Origin: Ichthyophis bannanicus
Taxonomy: Eukaryota; Chordata; Amphibia; Gymnophiona; Ichthyophiidae
Length of the DNA stretch: 64,000 nt
Assembly: GCA_033557465.1 (NCBI GenBank)
Contig: CM066033.1
Coordinates: 1,359,079,834 to 1,359,143,833 of the forward strand
Direction: 5' to 3'
Below the pieces are notes generated by a model. That model was not told the DNA's origin. It ran no database searches and saw only the letters and a program-made list of their open reading frames with translations. Shown here in pieces: positions 10,925-21,389 of this stretch. The first letter of the stretch is position 1, and every line of letters begins with the position of its first letter. Position numbers and translations under genes: made by a program.

Positions 10925-11996
10925 TCTGCATCTCAGGGCTTGGTTGCTGAAGGCCTAGATCGTCATGATTTTAACCTTCCTCAGCAAGTAAAGAATATCC
11001 TTTATGCTTCCAGGAAGTCTTCCACAAGACGCTCTTATGCTTTCAAGTGGAAAAGGTTTACCATATGGTGTTCGCAGAAGGGTCTTAACTCCCTTGCGAT
11101 ACCTCTGGCATCATTACTGGAGTATCTCCTTCATTTATCCAATGCAGGACTTAAAACTAACTCAGTAAGAGTCCATTTGAGTACAATTGCAGCTTCTTTC
11201 AAGCCTCTAAATGGACAACCTATTTCCTCCCATCCTCTTATAGCAAGATTTATGAGAGGCCTTCTTCTAACTAAGCCTCCCATTAGGCCACCACCGGTGG
11301 CATGGGACTTAAACCTGGTTCTTGGTCAGCTCATGAAGCCACCTTTCGAACCTTTAGCTACTACCTTATTGAAATTCCTTTTTTTGGAAGGTTATCTTTC
11401 TCATTGCAATCACATCAGCACGTCACATCAGTGAGTTGCAGGCATTAGTAGCTGATCCACCTTATACAAGGTTCCATCATGACAAGGTAGTCCTTAGGAC
11501 TCATCCACACTTTATGCCAAAGGTGGTCGCGCCTTTTCATCTAAACCAAGCGGTCTACCTACCTGTGTTCTTTCCAAGGCCTCATGCATCAAATGCAGAA
11601 AGGAACCTTCATACTTTGGACTGTAAAAAAGCTTTAGCCTTTTACTTACAAAGAACACAGCAACATAGAAAGTCCTCTCAACTCTTTGTTGCTTTTGATC
11701 CTTCTCATTTGGGACTTCCAGTCTCCAAGAGAATACTATCTAACTGGATTGCTCAGTGTATATCCTTTGCCTATCAGAGTAAGAATCGTCCTCTGGAGGG
11801 TCATGTTACAGCTCACAATGTGAGAGCTATGGCAGCTTCAATGGCTCATCTGCACTCTGTGTCTATCGATGACATCTGTCGAGCAGCCACCTGGGCCTCG
11901 GTTCATACCTTCACAGCCCATTACTGCTTGGACAAGGACTCCCGCTGGGATGCCTTGTTTGGTCAGGCTGTTCTCCATCACCTGTTCCATACCTAA
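10925..11996 (+). pseudogene. DIRS B tyrosine recombinase (one frameshift)
   Basis: Two overlapping frames. The N-terminal (core-binding) part is 10940-11434: ASRKSSTRRSYAFKWKRF, then HLSNAGLKTNSVRVHLS. The catalytic part is 11436-11996: QALVADPPYTRFHHDKVVLRTHP, then TAHNVRAMAAS (the H-x-x-R box), then FTAHYCLDKDSRWDA with the presumed nucleophile Tyr. The first catalytic Arg, in TSARRVSELQAL of DIRS I, falls at the frame break (about 11415-11440) and reads as His. The enzyme family joins circular DIRS DNA to target DNA by strand exchange. Confidence 0.86.
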
Positions 11997-12110
11997 TCAA
12001 CTCCTACCCTCCATCCCTGGTAGGATGCCAGAGATCCATGTGGGGAAGTGGAGCCCTTCTCAGGGACGCACAACTTCTGGGGTCTCTCTCTGGCATCTAA
12101 AGCTAGGGAG

Positions 12111-12212
12111 TCCCCATATGTGATGACTACATTCCTGCTTGTTCCTGGAGATAGGATAGTTACTCACCTGTAACAGGTGATCTCTGGGAACAGCAGGAAT
12201 TTAGTCCTCACA
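12111..12212. repeat. DIRS B internal complementary region (ICR)
   Basis: The first half, up to 'ttcctggagatagg', is the reverse complement of the left tip. The second half, from 'agttactcacctgtaacagg' to 'agcaggaatttagtcctcac', is the reverse complement of the right tip with its terminal extension. Known DIRS biology uses this to template completion of a circular cDNA. Confidence 0.87.
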
Positions 12213-12298
12213 ACCCACCCACCTTCCCTAGGAGTTGTATCTCTCTATCTATCTCTTTCCCTTTCCCTCTCTCTCTCTTTGTCTCAGCTTTAAAACTC

Positions 12299-12490
12299 AA
12301 CTGGAGAGAGAGGCAGTTGGGAAAGGCGGGAAGGCAGCACGCAGGCGCTGTGGGATTCTCCCAAAAGCTTTCTAATTGGACGCTGGGGAGCGTTCCCGCG
12401 CAGGCTCCGTCGGTACCGACGATACCCATATGTGAGGACTAAATTCCTGCTGTTCCCGGAGATCACCTGTTACAGGTGAGTAACTATGCT
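12299..12490 (-). repeat. DIRS B right inverted terminal repeat and terminal extension
   Basis: Inverse of 6941-7106 up to about 12466, then 'acctgttacaggtgagtaac', which has no counterpart at the left end. The 13-mer acctgttacaggt is palindromic except for its centre. Confidence 0.86.
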
Positions 12491-12515
12491 TTATTTGAGC
12501 AGCCACTTCTTTGGA

Positions 12516-13420
12516 GAACCATGTTATCCCTCCCCTTAGATACAGATAACCCCACCTTTAACAATCTATCCGAATGCATTAGCGAAACCGAATCATGGCT
12601 ACATGTTAACAACCTCAACATCAATTTCAAAAAAAACGGAAGCCATGTACATTACAAAAAATCAAAATCACACCCTTCCCCAAAGCATCACCCTAAACTC
12701 CGCAACCCTCCCAATCAAGAACAAGGTCAAATACCTTGGTGTATAACCCTAGTTTATACCCTCAGCATGCTCCCCCACTTAAAACAAACAGCAAAAACTG
12801 TATTCTACAAATTAAAGGCAATTTAATACATCCGACCATTCCTTGAAGCAACTGATTTCAGATCAATAGTCCAAGCAATTGTCAGACCACACTTCGACTA
12901 CTGTAACAGCCTGTTACAAGATCTCCCCGCAGAAAACATACACATCCTCTAAAGAGCACAAAACATCACGGTGAGGATATTTGTAAAGCCCCACTAAATG
13001 ACCACATCACACACATTCTGTTCTATCTCCACTCTCTCCCAATAGCAAGTCAAATAAAATTCAAAATACTCATGACAACCTTTAAACTAATTAACAACAT
13101 AGCACCATCCATACTCACAACATTCATTCAAACCCCTCCAGACACAAGAATAAGAAGAGAAAATGCACTTCATTCCCTCGAAATCCCCAACACAATCAGG
13201 AAAACAAAGCAAGCCACACGCTCTAGGGCATTCACATACACCGCCCCCTCCCTCTGGAACTCCCTACCACTATCAATCCGTTCAATCAAAGACCTCCAGA
13301 CGTTTAAAAAATCACTCAAAACACACCTCTTCACCGCACATTATGGAACACATAACACAAATCCAAGCACCACCCAAATCCACATGCAAACTAACCACAT
13401 GCATAATACTGACCAACTAG
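12516..13420 (+). pseudogene. L2-2 ORF2 C-terminal part
   Basis: Continuation of the L2-2 protein after YADD: LPLDTDNPTFNNLSECISET, then a variant of LNINFKKTEAM, and at 13040-13375 the C-terminal domain (TTFKLINNIAPSIL, ATRSRAFTYTAPSLWNSLP). The last phrase parallels SKWNKLPRSL in L2-1. Frameshifts occur at about 12640 and 12825, and a second segment (12840-13070) is read only in pieces. A foldback repeat at 13421 cuts the 3' UTR. Confidence 0.75.
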
Positions 13421-13605
13421 AGGTTCCCAACTCCAGTCCTCGGGGAACCCTAGGCCATTTGGGTTTTCAGGATTCCTACAATGAATATGCATGAGATAGA
13501 TTTGCATGTTCTGCCTTCATCTATGTAAATCTATCCTATGCATATTCATTGTGGGAATCCTGAAAACCTGACTGTCCTAGGGTTCCCCGAGGACTGGGTT
13601 GAACC
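13421..13605. repeat. Foldback (MITE-like) repeat
   Basis: A 185-bp imperfect palindrome. The left arm contains 'ctccagtcctcggggaaccc' and 'atgaatatgcatgagataga'. The right arm contains the inverse, 'ctatcctatgcatattcat' and 'gggttccccgaggactgg'. No coding capacity. It interrupts the L2-2 3' UTR. The shape suggests a non-autonomous DNA transposon. Confidence 0.8.
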
Positions 13606-13854
13606 ATACTCAGAGGTGAATCCCATCCTACAAGCTACCCAACACCTGCTTAAAACCTGATATATAGTTTGAATATGTAAAGACCTCAGAATGTTCAAAT
13701 GTTATAATATAAAAGTTAGAATGTAAAAAGTTTAAAAGTTTTATAATACATAAAACAGATTTTAGGACGTTTTATAACACGTTAGTTATCTGTAAACCTC
13801 CCCTGATCTCTGGAAGGGGCGGTATAGAAAACTGTAACAAATAAATAAATAAAT

Positions 13855-15010
13855 TAGCCAAAATCCCACCCAGCATTTGGAATTCATTGAAGCCCTCCTT
13901 GACATGACTCAGGCGAGAGCCTTTCTACCACACAACTGATTTCACAAATTGACAGCACTGGTACAGTAAACTCAGGTGAGTCAGCAGGTAACAGCTTGCA
14001 AGATGTTGACTGTACTCGGCCATATCACCTCTACAGTGCATGTCACACCCTTGGCACGCCTCCAAATGAGGCAAGCTTAGTTGACTTTGAGGACTCAATG
14101 GACTCAGGCCATGGGATGACTCAGGGATTGTCTGTGTCACAGCCCCTCTCATTCAGTCATTGCAATGGCGGATAGTCCTCCAAACTTTGCTCAAGGGTCT
14201 TCCTTTCCAAATTGCTACTACTCCAAAAGGTTCTGACAGACACATCCAAACTGGGGTGGGGAGCCCATCTCGATGGGTTGCACACCCAGAGCAATTGGTC
14301 CATCCAAGAAAGTCTCCATCAGATCAACGTCTTGGAACTAAAAGCAGTGGCGAACGCACTAAGGGCTTTCCAAGATCGACTGGCCAACCAAATTGTTCTG
14401 ATTCAGACCAACAATCAGGTCACCATGTTCTACATCAACAAGCAGGGAGGAACAGTTTTGTACCTCCTATATTGGGAAGCAGTCAGATTGCGGAAATTTG
14501 CCATCGCGCATGGAATGGACTTGAGAGCCAAGTACCTGCCAGGCGAGCATAACACTCTGGCAGACAGGCTGCGTTGAGTCCTCCAGCCGCACAAGTGGAT
14601 ACTGGGCAGGAAGGTTGTGACTCGCATCCTTCGAGAGTGTGGCACTGTCTTGATAGATCTGTTCACCACCCCACAGAATGACAAGGTAGATCAGTTCTGC
14701 TCTAGAGTAAGATCACACAGCAGACTAGCATCGGATGCTTTCCTCCTTCACTGGGGAGGAGGGCCTTCTGTATGCTTATCCTCCAATACCTCTCATTGCA
14801 AAGACCCTCCTGAAGCTCAAAACAGATGGTGGCATGATGATTCTCATCGTTCCCCACTGGCCCAGAAAGCTATGGTTTCCTCTCCTATAGCTCTCCAGTC
14901 AGGAGCTGCTACAGCTTGCCACATGCCCAGTCTCATAATACAGGAACACTGGACAAAGTTGCATCCCAACGTCCAATCCTTGACCCTCACAGAGTTGATG
15001 TTGCGAAGCT
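13855..15010 (+). pseudogene. DIRS A RT end, RNase H and methyltransferase-like region
   Basis: Resumes the DIRS A polyprotein after L2-2. LAKSHP is followed by a decayed thumb with LEFIGALLD-like residues, then TSTVHVTPLARLQMRQA (about 14030). RNase H is best seen at 14212-14577: LGWGAHLDGL, HQINVLELKAV, IQTNNQVTMFYINKQGG, LADRL. The Asp of the TDNQV box is Asn (TNNQV), which would remove an RNase H metal ligand. The methyltransferase-like part (about 14590-14880) is frameshifted. A TGA at 14575-14577 and several other stops make it a fossil. Confidence 0.75.
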
Positions 15011-16020
15011 AATACTGTCTGAGCTCAACCTGCTGGAGAGTATAACTGATGTCTTTTTGGCCTCCAAGAAGGGTCTCTGAGAGTCTTACTCGTCCAAGTG
15101 GAAGAGGTTTGCTGTCTGATGTGAGGGCCAAGCCCTAGATCATTTTGTCTGTTGCACACAAAAACTGCCTGAATATCTTCTAAACCTCTCATTGGTCTGG
15201 ATTTAAGTCAGTGAGGGTCAACATCAGTGCAATTAGAATGCATCATCATGGTGTGAAAGAAAAGTCTATCTCAGTACAGCCTTTAGTTTGCTTTATGCGG
15301 AGCTTGCTTCTCTTGAAGCACCCCTATAAGCTTCCTGCCGTGTCTTTGGACCTCAATGTGGTTCTTGCACAGCTCATAAAAGCTCTCTTTGAGCCGCTCA
15401 TTTCCTGCCTCTGAAGTTCTTGACCTGGAAGGTGTTATTTCTGGTGGCGGTCACTTCAGCACACAGTGAGCAAGCTTCAGGCTTTAGTGGTTCCATCCGC
15501 CTTACACCAGTTTCCACCATAATAGAGTAGTCCTTCATACTCATCCTAAATTCCTTCCAAAAGTGGTATCGGACTTCTACCTTAATCAGTCAGCAGTTCC
15601 AATATTTTTCCCGAGACATCATGCACACAAACAGGAAGCTAAGTTGCACATATTGAACTGCAAGTGAGCCTTAGTCTTCTATTTGGAGTGGACACAAGCC
15701 CATAGAAAGTCCATCCACTTTTTGTTTCTTTTGATCCCAGCAAGCTAGGGGCTGCCATTTCCAAATGCTCTCTTTCAATTTGGCTAGCAGACCGCATCTC
15801 TTTTGCTTGTGCCCAGGTTACTGCCTAGACGGGGATTCCTGATGCAACAGCAACTTTGGCAAGCCTGTACTCAGGAATCTGTTTGGGGATTAGAATCCAA
15901 CTCCATCCCCCCTAGGCCCATTCTATTCTGCCAAGCTAACAAAAACAACAGGGAAGACAGAATCACTGCTATTGTTTATATAGTTGGCCATCTGGCCGGT
16001 TGCTATACCACAGTTTAGTT
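15011..16020 (+). pseudogene. DIRS A tyrosine recombinase (decayed)
   Basis: Recognisable only in fragments: ASKKGL and SYSSKWKRFAV (about 15060), LKHPYKLPAVSLDLNVVLAQL (15310-15390), SWKVLFLVAVTSAH (about 15430; the catalytic Arg pair SARR is degraded), FHHNRVVLHTHPKFLPKVV (about 15510), and AKLHILNCK near 15640. The H-x-x-R and Tyr boxes are not readable; the sequence after 15790 is scrambled. It is clearly inactive. Confidence 0.65.
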
Positions 16021-16074
16021 TTGCTCTTGTTGAGTTCTCGTTGGTCTCATCGGTTTTCGGTAGCTTGTAGCTTG

Positions 16075-16405
16075 GGAGTCCCATAATGAAGACTCATTCC
16101 TGAGAAAAGGTTGGCACTCGCCTCTAGCAGGTGCTCTCCATGAATGGCAGGAATAATTCCTCACAATCCTCCCACCTTCGCAAGGAGTTGTCTTCTGCTA
16201 TAGCTATGTTATCAGACTGAATCAAGATGGCGCCACAGCGGCAGGTGGGAAGGAGACATGCAGGTGTGGTGGAGCCTCCCAAAAGCTTCCAGTAAAAGCT
16301 GGGGAACATTCCCACGCAGGACTCTATCATGGACTTCACCCATACGTGAGGACTTATTTCTGCTGTCCATGGAGAACACCTGCTACAGTTGAGTTAACTA
16401 CCTTT
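16075..16405. repeat. DIRS A right end: ICR and right inverted repeat
   Basis: 'gggagtcccataatgaagac' followed by a degenerate ICR centred at about 16115 ('actcgcctctagcaggtgct'), then the right arm (about 16215-16385) with 'cccaaaagcttccagtaaa' and a terminal 'acctgctacagttgagttaac'. The matching left end is not in the window. Confidence 0.7.
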
Positions 16406-16666
16406 AACACACACTAGTAAACCTAGCCTTTACACCTGAGGAAGTGGAAGCTGAAGTAACTTGTCCAACCTCACAAGGAGTGCTAGTGGTTAGTACTGAG
16501 ATTTCAACCCTAGTTTTCCTGATTGCCTGCTTACTGCTGAGAATGAGGGAACTCTAGGCTATGCTATCCATCCTTGTTGACAGAATAAGATCCAGCTTCT
16601 TCCCAGGTTTCCAAGATTGTCTTCCTGTTGTACAGTTACAGTTGATTTTATTTGATATACTGCCTA
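16406..16666. other. Host intron with a MIR-like SINE remnant
   Basis: 260 bp without genes. 16440-16530 ('gtaacttgtccaacctcaca', then 'gagatttcaaccctagtttt') resembles the core of old tRNA-derived SINEs. 16640-16665 ('ttgatttgatatactgcc'-like) rejoins in sense with 'ttatggagcacatctaggca' at 22934 once DIRS F is removed. Confidence 0.5.
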
Positions 16667-17057
16667 TTCTCCAGGAACAAGCAGGAAGTCAGTCAGTCCT
16701 CACATATGGGTGACATCGGTGCCGACGGAGCCCTCGTGCGGAGCAATTCCCCAGCTTTCAAAGAAAGCCTTTGGGATTGCATCGCGCATGCGCGGTCCCC
16801 TTCCCGCCCAAGGGTGCCATCTTGCTCAGTCTTCTTTTTTCCGCGGAGCCCAACGGATGTGGTCCTGTTTCCATCGTGGAAAAAGTAGAAAAGTTGATTT
16901 ATATTTTTCAGCTAACCAGTTCAACACCGGTTCCCCTTCCCGCCCTCGGCTCGGTACACCGTTATCGAGTCCGGTCCTGTTTTACTAGCGTTCGCACTCT
17001 TTTTAGTTTTCACTGGCAGCCCGGTTGTTTGACCTCGCAGGGGCCCTTTTTCCCCTG

Positions 17058-18900
17058 ATGGCTGCCAGTGGGTTTAAGAAATGTGATCGGTATAAGAAGT
17101 TGATGTCTCTCACCGACACACACGACTGCTGCCTCTGTTGCCTCGGCCGGTGGTCTGTGGGCCGTGTGGCAAGATGTCTTCAAAGTCTTTGAGGAGCAGG
17201 CAGCAGGAGCGTGACAGTATTTTTTTCCGAGTCCGCCTCCGGCCGGGCCCAGAAATCATTAGAAGCCTCGACATCTCTGGAATCGAAGCCCAAGCACCAT
17301 CGTGGGTCTTCTGAGCGGGGGTTCTCCCTCCAGGGAACACTGTAGGAAAAAGAAACTCTTGAGGGCGGTGTCGCTGGACGCCTCTGATTGGCTTGGGCCC
17401 TCGGGTTCCAGGCCGCAGAGCCCGGACCGCCGCCCCGGGTCCTCGGAGTTGGAGCGGCCGGCTAAACAACCTCACAGGGAGCCGGAGGCGTCGGACAAGG
17501 TGACTTCTGTTGTCCTCGTGGACTCTCCTCCGGGAGAGCCGGCGTTGGGCCCGACGACTTCGGGACCTGAGCCAGGAGCTGCGGAGCCTTCTGAGCTCGG
17601 TCTCAGGTTGGCAGCCCTGGAGAGCAGCATGGCTGCCTTCATGGAGCAGCACCGGGCACTGATGGCCGGTCTCGCCGGTTCATCCGCCCCGACCACCGGG
17701 ACGTTGACATCTAAGTCGACGCCGGAGGCCGAGCTGATCCTCGAGTCGATCAGGTCTCGAGTCGATCCTCGGCCAAGGGCGGTTGGGCCCAAAGCCCTCG
17801 AGGCCGGAGCCCATCAAGTCCTCCTCGGAGGACTTGGCGTGGGAGACTGAGGAGGAAGACTCCTCAGACACCTTCCGGACCCAGTGTATCCCATTGGACT
17901 CGCCGGGTTCGGAGCCTCGGACTAGGTCCCCTCCGGAGGACACTCGGTTCTCGGACTTCGTCAGGGACATGGCCAAGGCTTTGGCATTCCCTGCGGATGC
18001 CGAGGAGGAGCCTCGAGCCGAAGAGCTCGATGCCCTCCAGTATGACTCTCCCCCGAAGGAGGCTCTTACTGTACCAGTGCCTCTGATGTTGGAACGGCTG
18101 ATGCTTCAAATGTGGGAGTCCCCGGCCTCGATGCCGGTACTCAGCAAGTGGTTCGATTCCATCTATCGAGTCCGCAAGAGTCCTGGGTTTCAGAAAGCAC
18201 AGCTGCCACACAACTCCATGGTTGTGGAATCAACCATGCACTGGCTGAAAAGCCAAAAAACGCACTCCTTGGTGCCTCCCGGTCGGGAGGCCCGGAACCT
18301 GGATGCCCTCGGCAGAAAGTGCTACCAGGGCTCAATGCTGTCATGCTGTGTCCAAACTTACCAGCTGTACATGGACATATACTTGCGGGACCTGGCAAAG
18401 GAGATTGCCGGGTTCTCGGCTGGCCTGTCCGAGGAACCCTTGCAGCGCTTCAAGGCCTTGTCCACGGGGATCAGAGAGTGCTCGAAGTTCATGTCTCAAG
18501 CAACTTATGACGGCTTCGAGGCTTCGGCCCGAGTAGCCGTGGCCGGCATTGGTGCACGCTGTCAGGCCTGGCTCATGTCGTTGGACCTAGAGCCATGGAT
18601 TCAGGATAAGTTGGTCAATGTCCCATGCCGAGGAGACAACCTCTTCGGCAAACCCATGACTGAGAAAGCTGCAGAACCCGAGTCTGAGTACTTGAGCCGG
18701 ACAAGGTTGTCGAAGAAGACATCTGTACCTTCTCACAAGAAGAAGGCCTCGGAAAAAGCTCTTTTTCCCGAGGAAGGGTACGGCTTACCGAAACTACCCC
18801 ACTTACCAGGCCGCCCCAGCTCCCCAACAGGGGCAGCAGGCCAGGGGACAGGGTCATGGCCCACGTAAGCCGAAGACCCCCAAGCCTCGGCTCCTACCCG
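17058..18900 (+). pseudogene. DIRS F Gag (frameshifted)
   Basis: ATG at 17058, then MAASGFKKCDRYKKLMSLTD and DTHDCCLCCLG. The second Cys of the first CxxC pair is Tyr, so the zinc cluster is damaged. Frameshifts occur at about 17150, 17300 and 17800. The best-preserved stretch is 17783-18868: an acidic region, TRFSDFVRDMAKALAF, ERLMLQMWESPAS, FQKAQLPHNSMVVES, TYDGFEASARVAVAGIGAR, ELW-like EPWIQDKLVNVPC and a basic tail (SRTRLSKKTSVPSHKKKAS). This is the fullest view of the C-terminal Gag core in the window. Confidence 0.8.
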
Positions 18901-19457
18901 GCCGGGTGGGGGTTTTTGACTCCCAGTGCATAGCTCCTCTCCCACCAGTGGTTTGGCCCTGCACAGGAGGAAGGCTGGCCCTGTACGCTCACAGGTGGCC
19001 AGCCATTACTACCGACGCCTGGGTTCTGCAAGTAGATAGCAGGGCTACTTACTTCACTTCTACCAGGTGCCCACCTCCTTTTTCCCAGGAGAGCCTCTCA
19101 GGCCCCCTCTTCATGGGAGCCTCCTCTTGCAGGAGTTGGCAGGTCTGCTAAAGGATCAGGTGGTGGAACCGGTGCCCCACCACCTGCAGGGGAAAGGCTT
19201 CTACTCCAGGTATTTCCTCATACCAAAAAGAAAAGGAGGCCTTCGCCCCATCCTGGACTTGCGAAATCTTAACAAGTTCCTGGTGAGGGAAAAGTTCAAG
19301 ATGCTTTCCCTTGGGATCCTACTGCCTTACCTCCACCAGGGAGACTGACTATGCTCCTTAGATTTAAAGGATGCTTATACTCACATCCTCTCATACACCC
19401 AGACCACAGACAATACCTCAGGTTTGTGGTCGGAGGAAACCACTTCCAGTACAAGGT

Positions 19458-19697
19458 ATCAATATTTGTAAATAGTTTACCATTGTTATCCAAGATTATG
19501 TAGCAAATGTTGTAAATAGTTACCCCTGTTATCCAAGTTTCTTACCCTGTTATCTGTAAACTCATACATGTTATCTGTAAACTCATACATGTTATCTGTA
19601 CTGAGCATTTTTGTTCCATGTAAACCGCGCTGATGCTGAATAGTGCGGTATAGAAGAGACCGTAAATAAATAAATAAATATAAATAAATAATAAATA
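19458..19697 (+). mobile_element. Short L2-tail repeat inserted in DIRS F pol
   Basis: A 240-bp insert flanked by a 5-bp duplication, AAGGT (19453-19457 and 19698-19702). Removing it and one copy restores the RT reading through the LPFGLA box. It contains a small internal duplication (ACTCATACATGTTATCTGTA, about 19560-19600) and ends with the 'aaaccgcgctgatgctgaat' and 'agtgcggtatagaagagacc' tail and (AATA)n. Confidence 0.82.
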
Positions 19698-20134
19698 AAG
19701 GTGCTTCCCTTTGGCCTAGCTTCCGCTCCTAGAGTATTTACCAAATGCCTAGCAGTGGTGGCAGCCTTCCTCAGGGAGTCTTCGTCTTTCCATACCTGGA
19801 CGACTGGCTCATCAGGGGCCAGTCTGCACAGGAGGCACAGCAGGCCACTTCTCGCACAGTCATCCTGCTCCAGCACCTAGGGTTTGTTATAAATCACAAA
19901 AAGTCCACTTTACTCCCCACTCAGAACTTAGAGTTCATAGGGGCAAGACTGGACACACTTCAGGCACGGGCGTACCTACCGCTTGACAGGGCAAGGCGGT
20001 TGCTGGACTTGGTACAGCAGGTCCAGCACACATCAAGTCTCCGCAAGGGTCTTTCTCTGCCTCCTGGGCCACATGGCCTCCATGGTGCATGTGACTCCAT
20101 ATGCTCTATTCCACATGCGCACAGCTCAATGGAG

Positions 20135-20497
20135 CCTCGGAGACCAGTGGACGCAAGCCACTGGCCGCCTCGGAGACCAGTGGACGCAAGCCACTGGCCG
20201 CCTCGGAGACCAGTGGACGCAAGCCACTGGCCGCCTCGGAGACCAGTGGACGCAAGCCACTGGCCGCCTCGGAGACCAGTGGACGCAAGCCACTGGCCGC
20301 CTCGGAGACCAGTGGACGCAAGCCTCTCGCCGCCTCGGAGACCAGTGGACGCAAGCCACTGGCCGCCTCGGAGACCAGTGGACGCAAGCCACTGGCCGCC
20401 TCGGAGACCAGTGGACGCAAGCCACTGGCCGCCTCGGAGACCAGTGGACGCAAGCCACTGGCTGCCTCGGAGACCAGTGGACGCAAGCCACTGGCCG
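20135..20497 (+). repeat. In-frame 33-bp minisatellite, 11 copies
   Basis: Eleven consecutive 33-bp units, each beginning 'cctcggagaccagtggacgc'. They encode GDQWTQATGRL, with one unit reading ASRRL and one TGCL. A partial twelfth copy follows at 20498. Other DIRS copies have this peptide once: RNQWSQATGSL at about 40900 in DIRS I and TQWTQASGCL at about 9675 in DIRS B. The array is thus an expansion of a normal pol segment between RT and RNase H. Because 33 is a multiple of 3, no frame is lost; the array is open in several frames on both strands. Confidence 0.95.
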
Positions 20498-21389
20498 CCT
20501 CGGAGACAGATTAGCGATTTCCAAGCTTCTGGTGACAGCCTTGGAATGGTGGCTTCACCCTCCCAACTTCCTTCAGGGAGTACCAGTCCAACCTCCCTCT
20601 GACACCAGAGTGCTGACGACAGATGCCTCCTTGCTGGGCTGGGGTGCCCATTGCCAGGGTTCATGCACTCAGGGTCTCTGGTCCTCGCGAGAGGCCACAC
20701 TTCAGATCAATCTTTTAGAGCTTCGAGCCCTCCGCCTAGCTCTTCAAGCCTTCTGTCATCTTCTTGCACATCAGTTAGTGCTGATACAGACAGACAATCA
20801 GGTAGCGATGTACTACATCAACAAACAGGGGGGCACAGGATCTCACATCCTTTGCCAGGAAACCCTGGATCTCTGCTCTTTTGCAGTGGCACATCACATG
20901 TCCCTAAGGGCAGTTTATCTGCCCGGTCAGGAGAACCTCTTGGCTGACAAGTTGAGCAGGATTCTTCAGCTTCATGAGTGGCAACTGAACCGGGATGTAG
21001 CCCAGCGGATCTTCAACCGTTGGGGTCTCCCATCCATGGATCTCTTTGCCAGCCTGCAAAAGCATCAGTTGCCCCGGTTCTGCTCGAGGCAGTTGCATCT
21101 GCTGAGCGTGACGGCGGATGCTTTCCTGATCTCGTGGGCACAGGGCCTTCTCTATGCATTCCCACCCACGCCCCTGGTGTCACGCACTTTGTTCAAGATT
21201 CTTTGGACAAGGCCTCGGTCATCCTGGTAGCACCCAGGTGGCCCAGACAACCTTGGTTCCCTCTTCTCCTTCAACTGGCGGTCGAAACTCCACTCCCACT
21301 GGGGGTGCAGCCCGACCTCTTGACCCAGGAACAGGGTTCCTTGCTACACCCCAATCTCAGATTCCTCAACTTAATGGCCTGGCTGCTGA

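Larger units (their letters stand above)
6941..12490 (+). mobile_element. DIRS-like retrotransposon B (near full length)
   Basis: About 5.5 kb with both ends present. The left inverted repeat is 6941-7106 (starts 'tatctccaggaacaagcagg'). The right inverted repeat is 12299-12466 (ends 'ctgttcccggagatc'), followed by the terminal extension 'acctgttacaggtgagtaac' to about 12490. Internal order: gag (7330-8680), pol (8700-10458), a small repeat insertion (about 10600-10908), recombinase (10925-11996), ICR (12111-12212). There is no target duplication, consistent with recombinase-mediated insertion. It sits inside CR1-1, so it is younger than CR1-1, L2-2 and DIRS A. Confidence 0.9.
4313..13855 (+). 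mobile_element. L2-like LINE (L2-2), interrupted by CR1-1 and DIRS B
   Basis: Sense-strand L2-type LINE in two parts. The first (about 4313-4865) holds the reverse transcriptase fingers and palm. The second (about 12516-13855) holds the thumb, C-terminal domain and 3' UTR, ending in 'cggtatagaaaactgtaac' and (AATA)n at 13841-13854. The first part ends at YADDIIVT and the second continues at LPLDTDNPTFNNL, as in L2-family proteins after the YADD box. The intervening bases are an antisense CR1 carrying DIRS B. The outer edges fit DIRS A ('gtaaatt' on the left, 'aaatt' on the right), giving a possible short duplication of AAATT. Confidence 0.78.
801..16405 (+). mobile_element. DIRS-like retrotransposon A, interrupted by nested insertions
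   Basis: I read the DIRS pieces at 801-1750, 4287-4312 and 13855-16405 as one element. The reverse transcriptase reading stops at 'gtgctggaactactag' (1750), continues after the RTE as LLGFMVN (4290-4312), and resumes after the L2 tail as LAKSHP (13855 on). Other copies here read GFVINFAKSTL or GLVINIPKSIL through this point. The right end has an ICR (about 16085-16165) and a right inverted repeat (to about 16405). The gag region upstream of 801 is absent. All coding parts are broken by stops and frameshifts, so this is the oldest DIRS layer in the window. Confidence 0.72.
18900..21230 (+). pseudogene. DIRS F reverse transcriptase-RNase H polyprotein
   Basis: The RT starts with GGRLALYAHRW (about 18967). 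GFYSRYFLIPKRKGGLRPIL spans 19198-19254. A TGA follows at 19346-19348, and the reading is broken by an insertion at 19458-19697. It resumes with LPFGLASAPRVFTKCLAVVAA and VFPYLDDWLIRG (about 19785), so the catalytic YLDD is intact. After the thumb (LEFIGARLDTLQARAYLP) comes the 11-copy repeat region (20135-20497). RNase H follows: LTTDASLLGWGAH, INLLELRALRL, IQTDNQVAMYYINKQGG, LADKLSR. The methyltransferase-like end includes SMDLFASLQKHQLPRFCSR. From 19983 to 21230 the frame is open, repeats included. Confidence 0.85.

Noticed and set aside
12208..12429. Small open frames in DIRS termini
   Set aside because: They lie in the ICR and inverted repeats, which are non-coding.
20135..20497. CRISPR-like array
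   Set aside because: The 33-bp units are contiguous, with no unique spacers, and lie in a vertebrate retrotransposon.
20101..20514. Several repetitive open frames on both strands (e.g. ASETSGRKPLA repeats)
   Set aside because: They are other-frame readings of the 33-bp minisatellite; only the frame continuous with RT and RNase H has family support.
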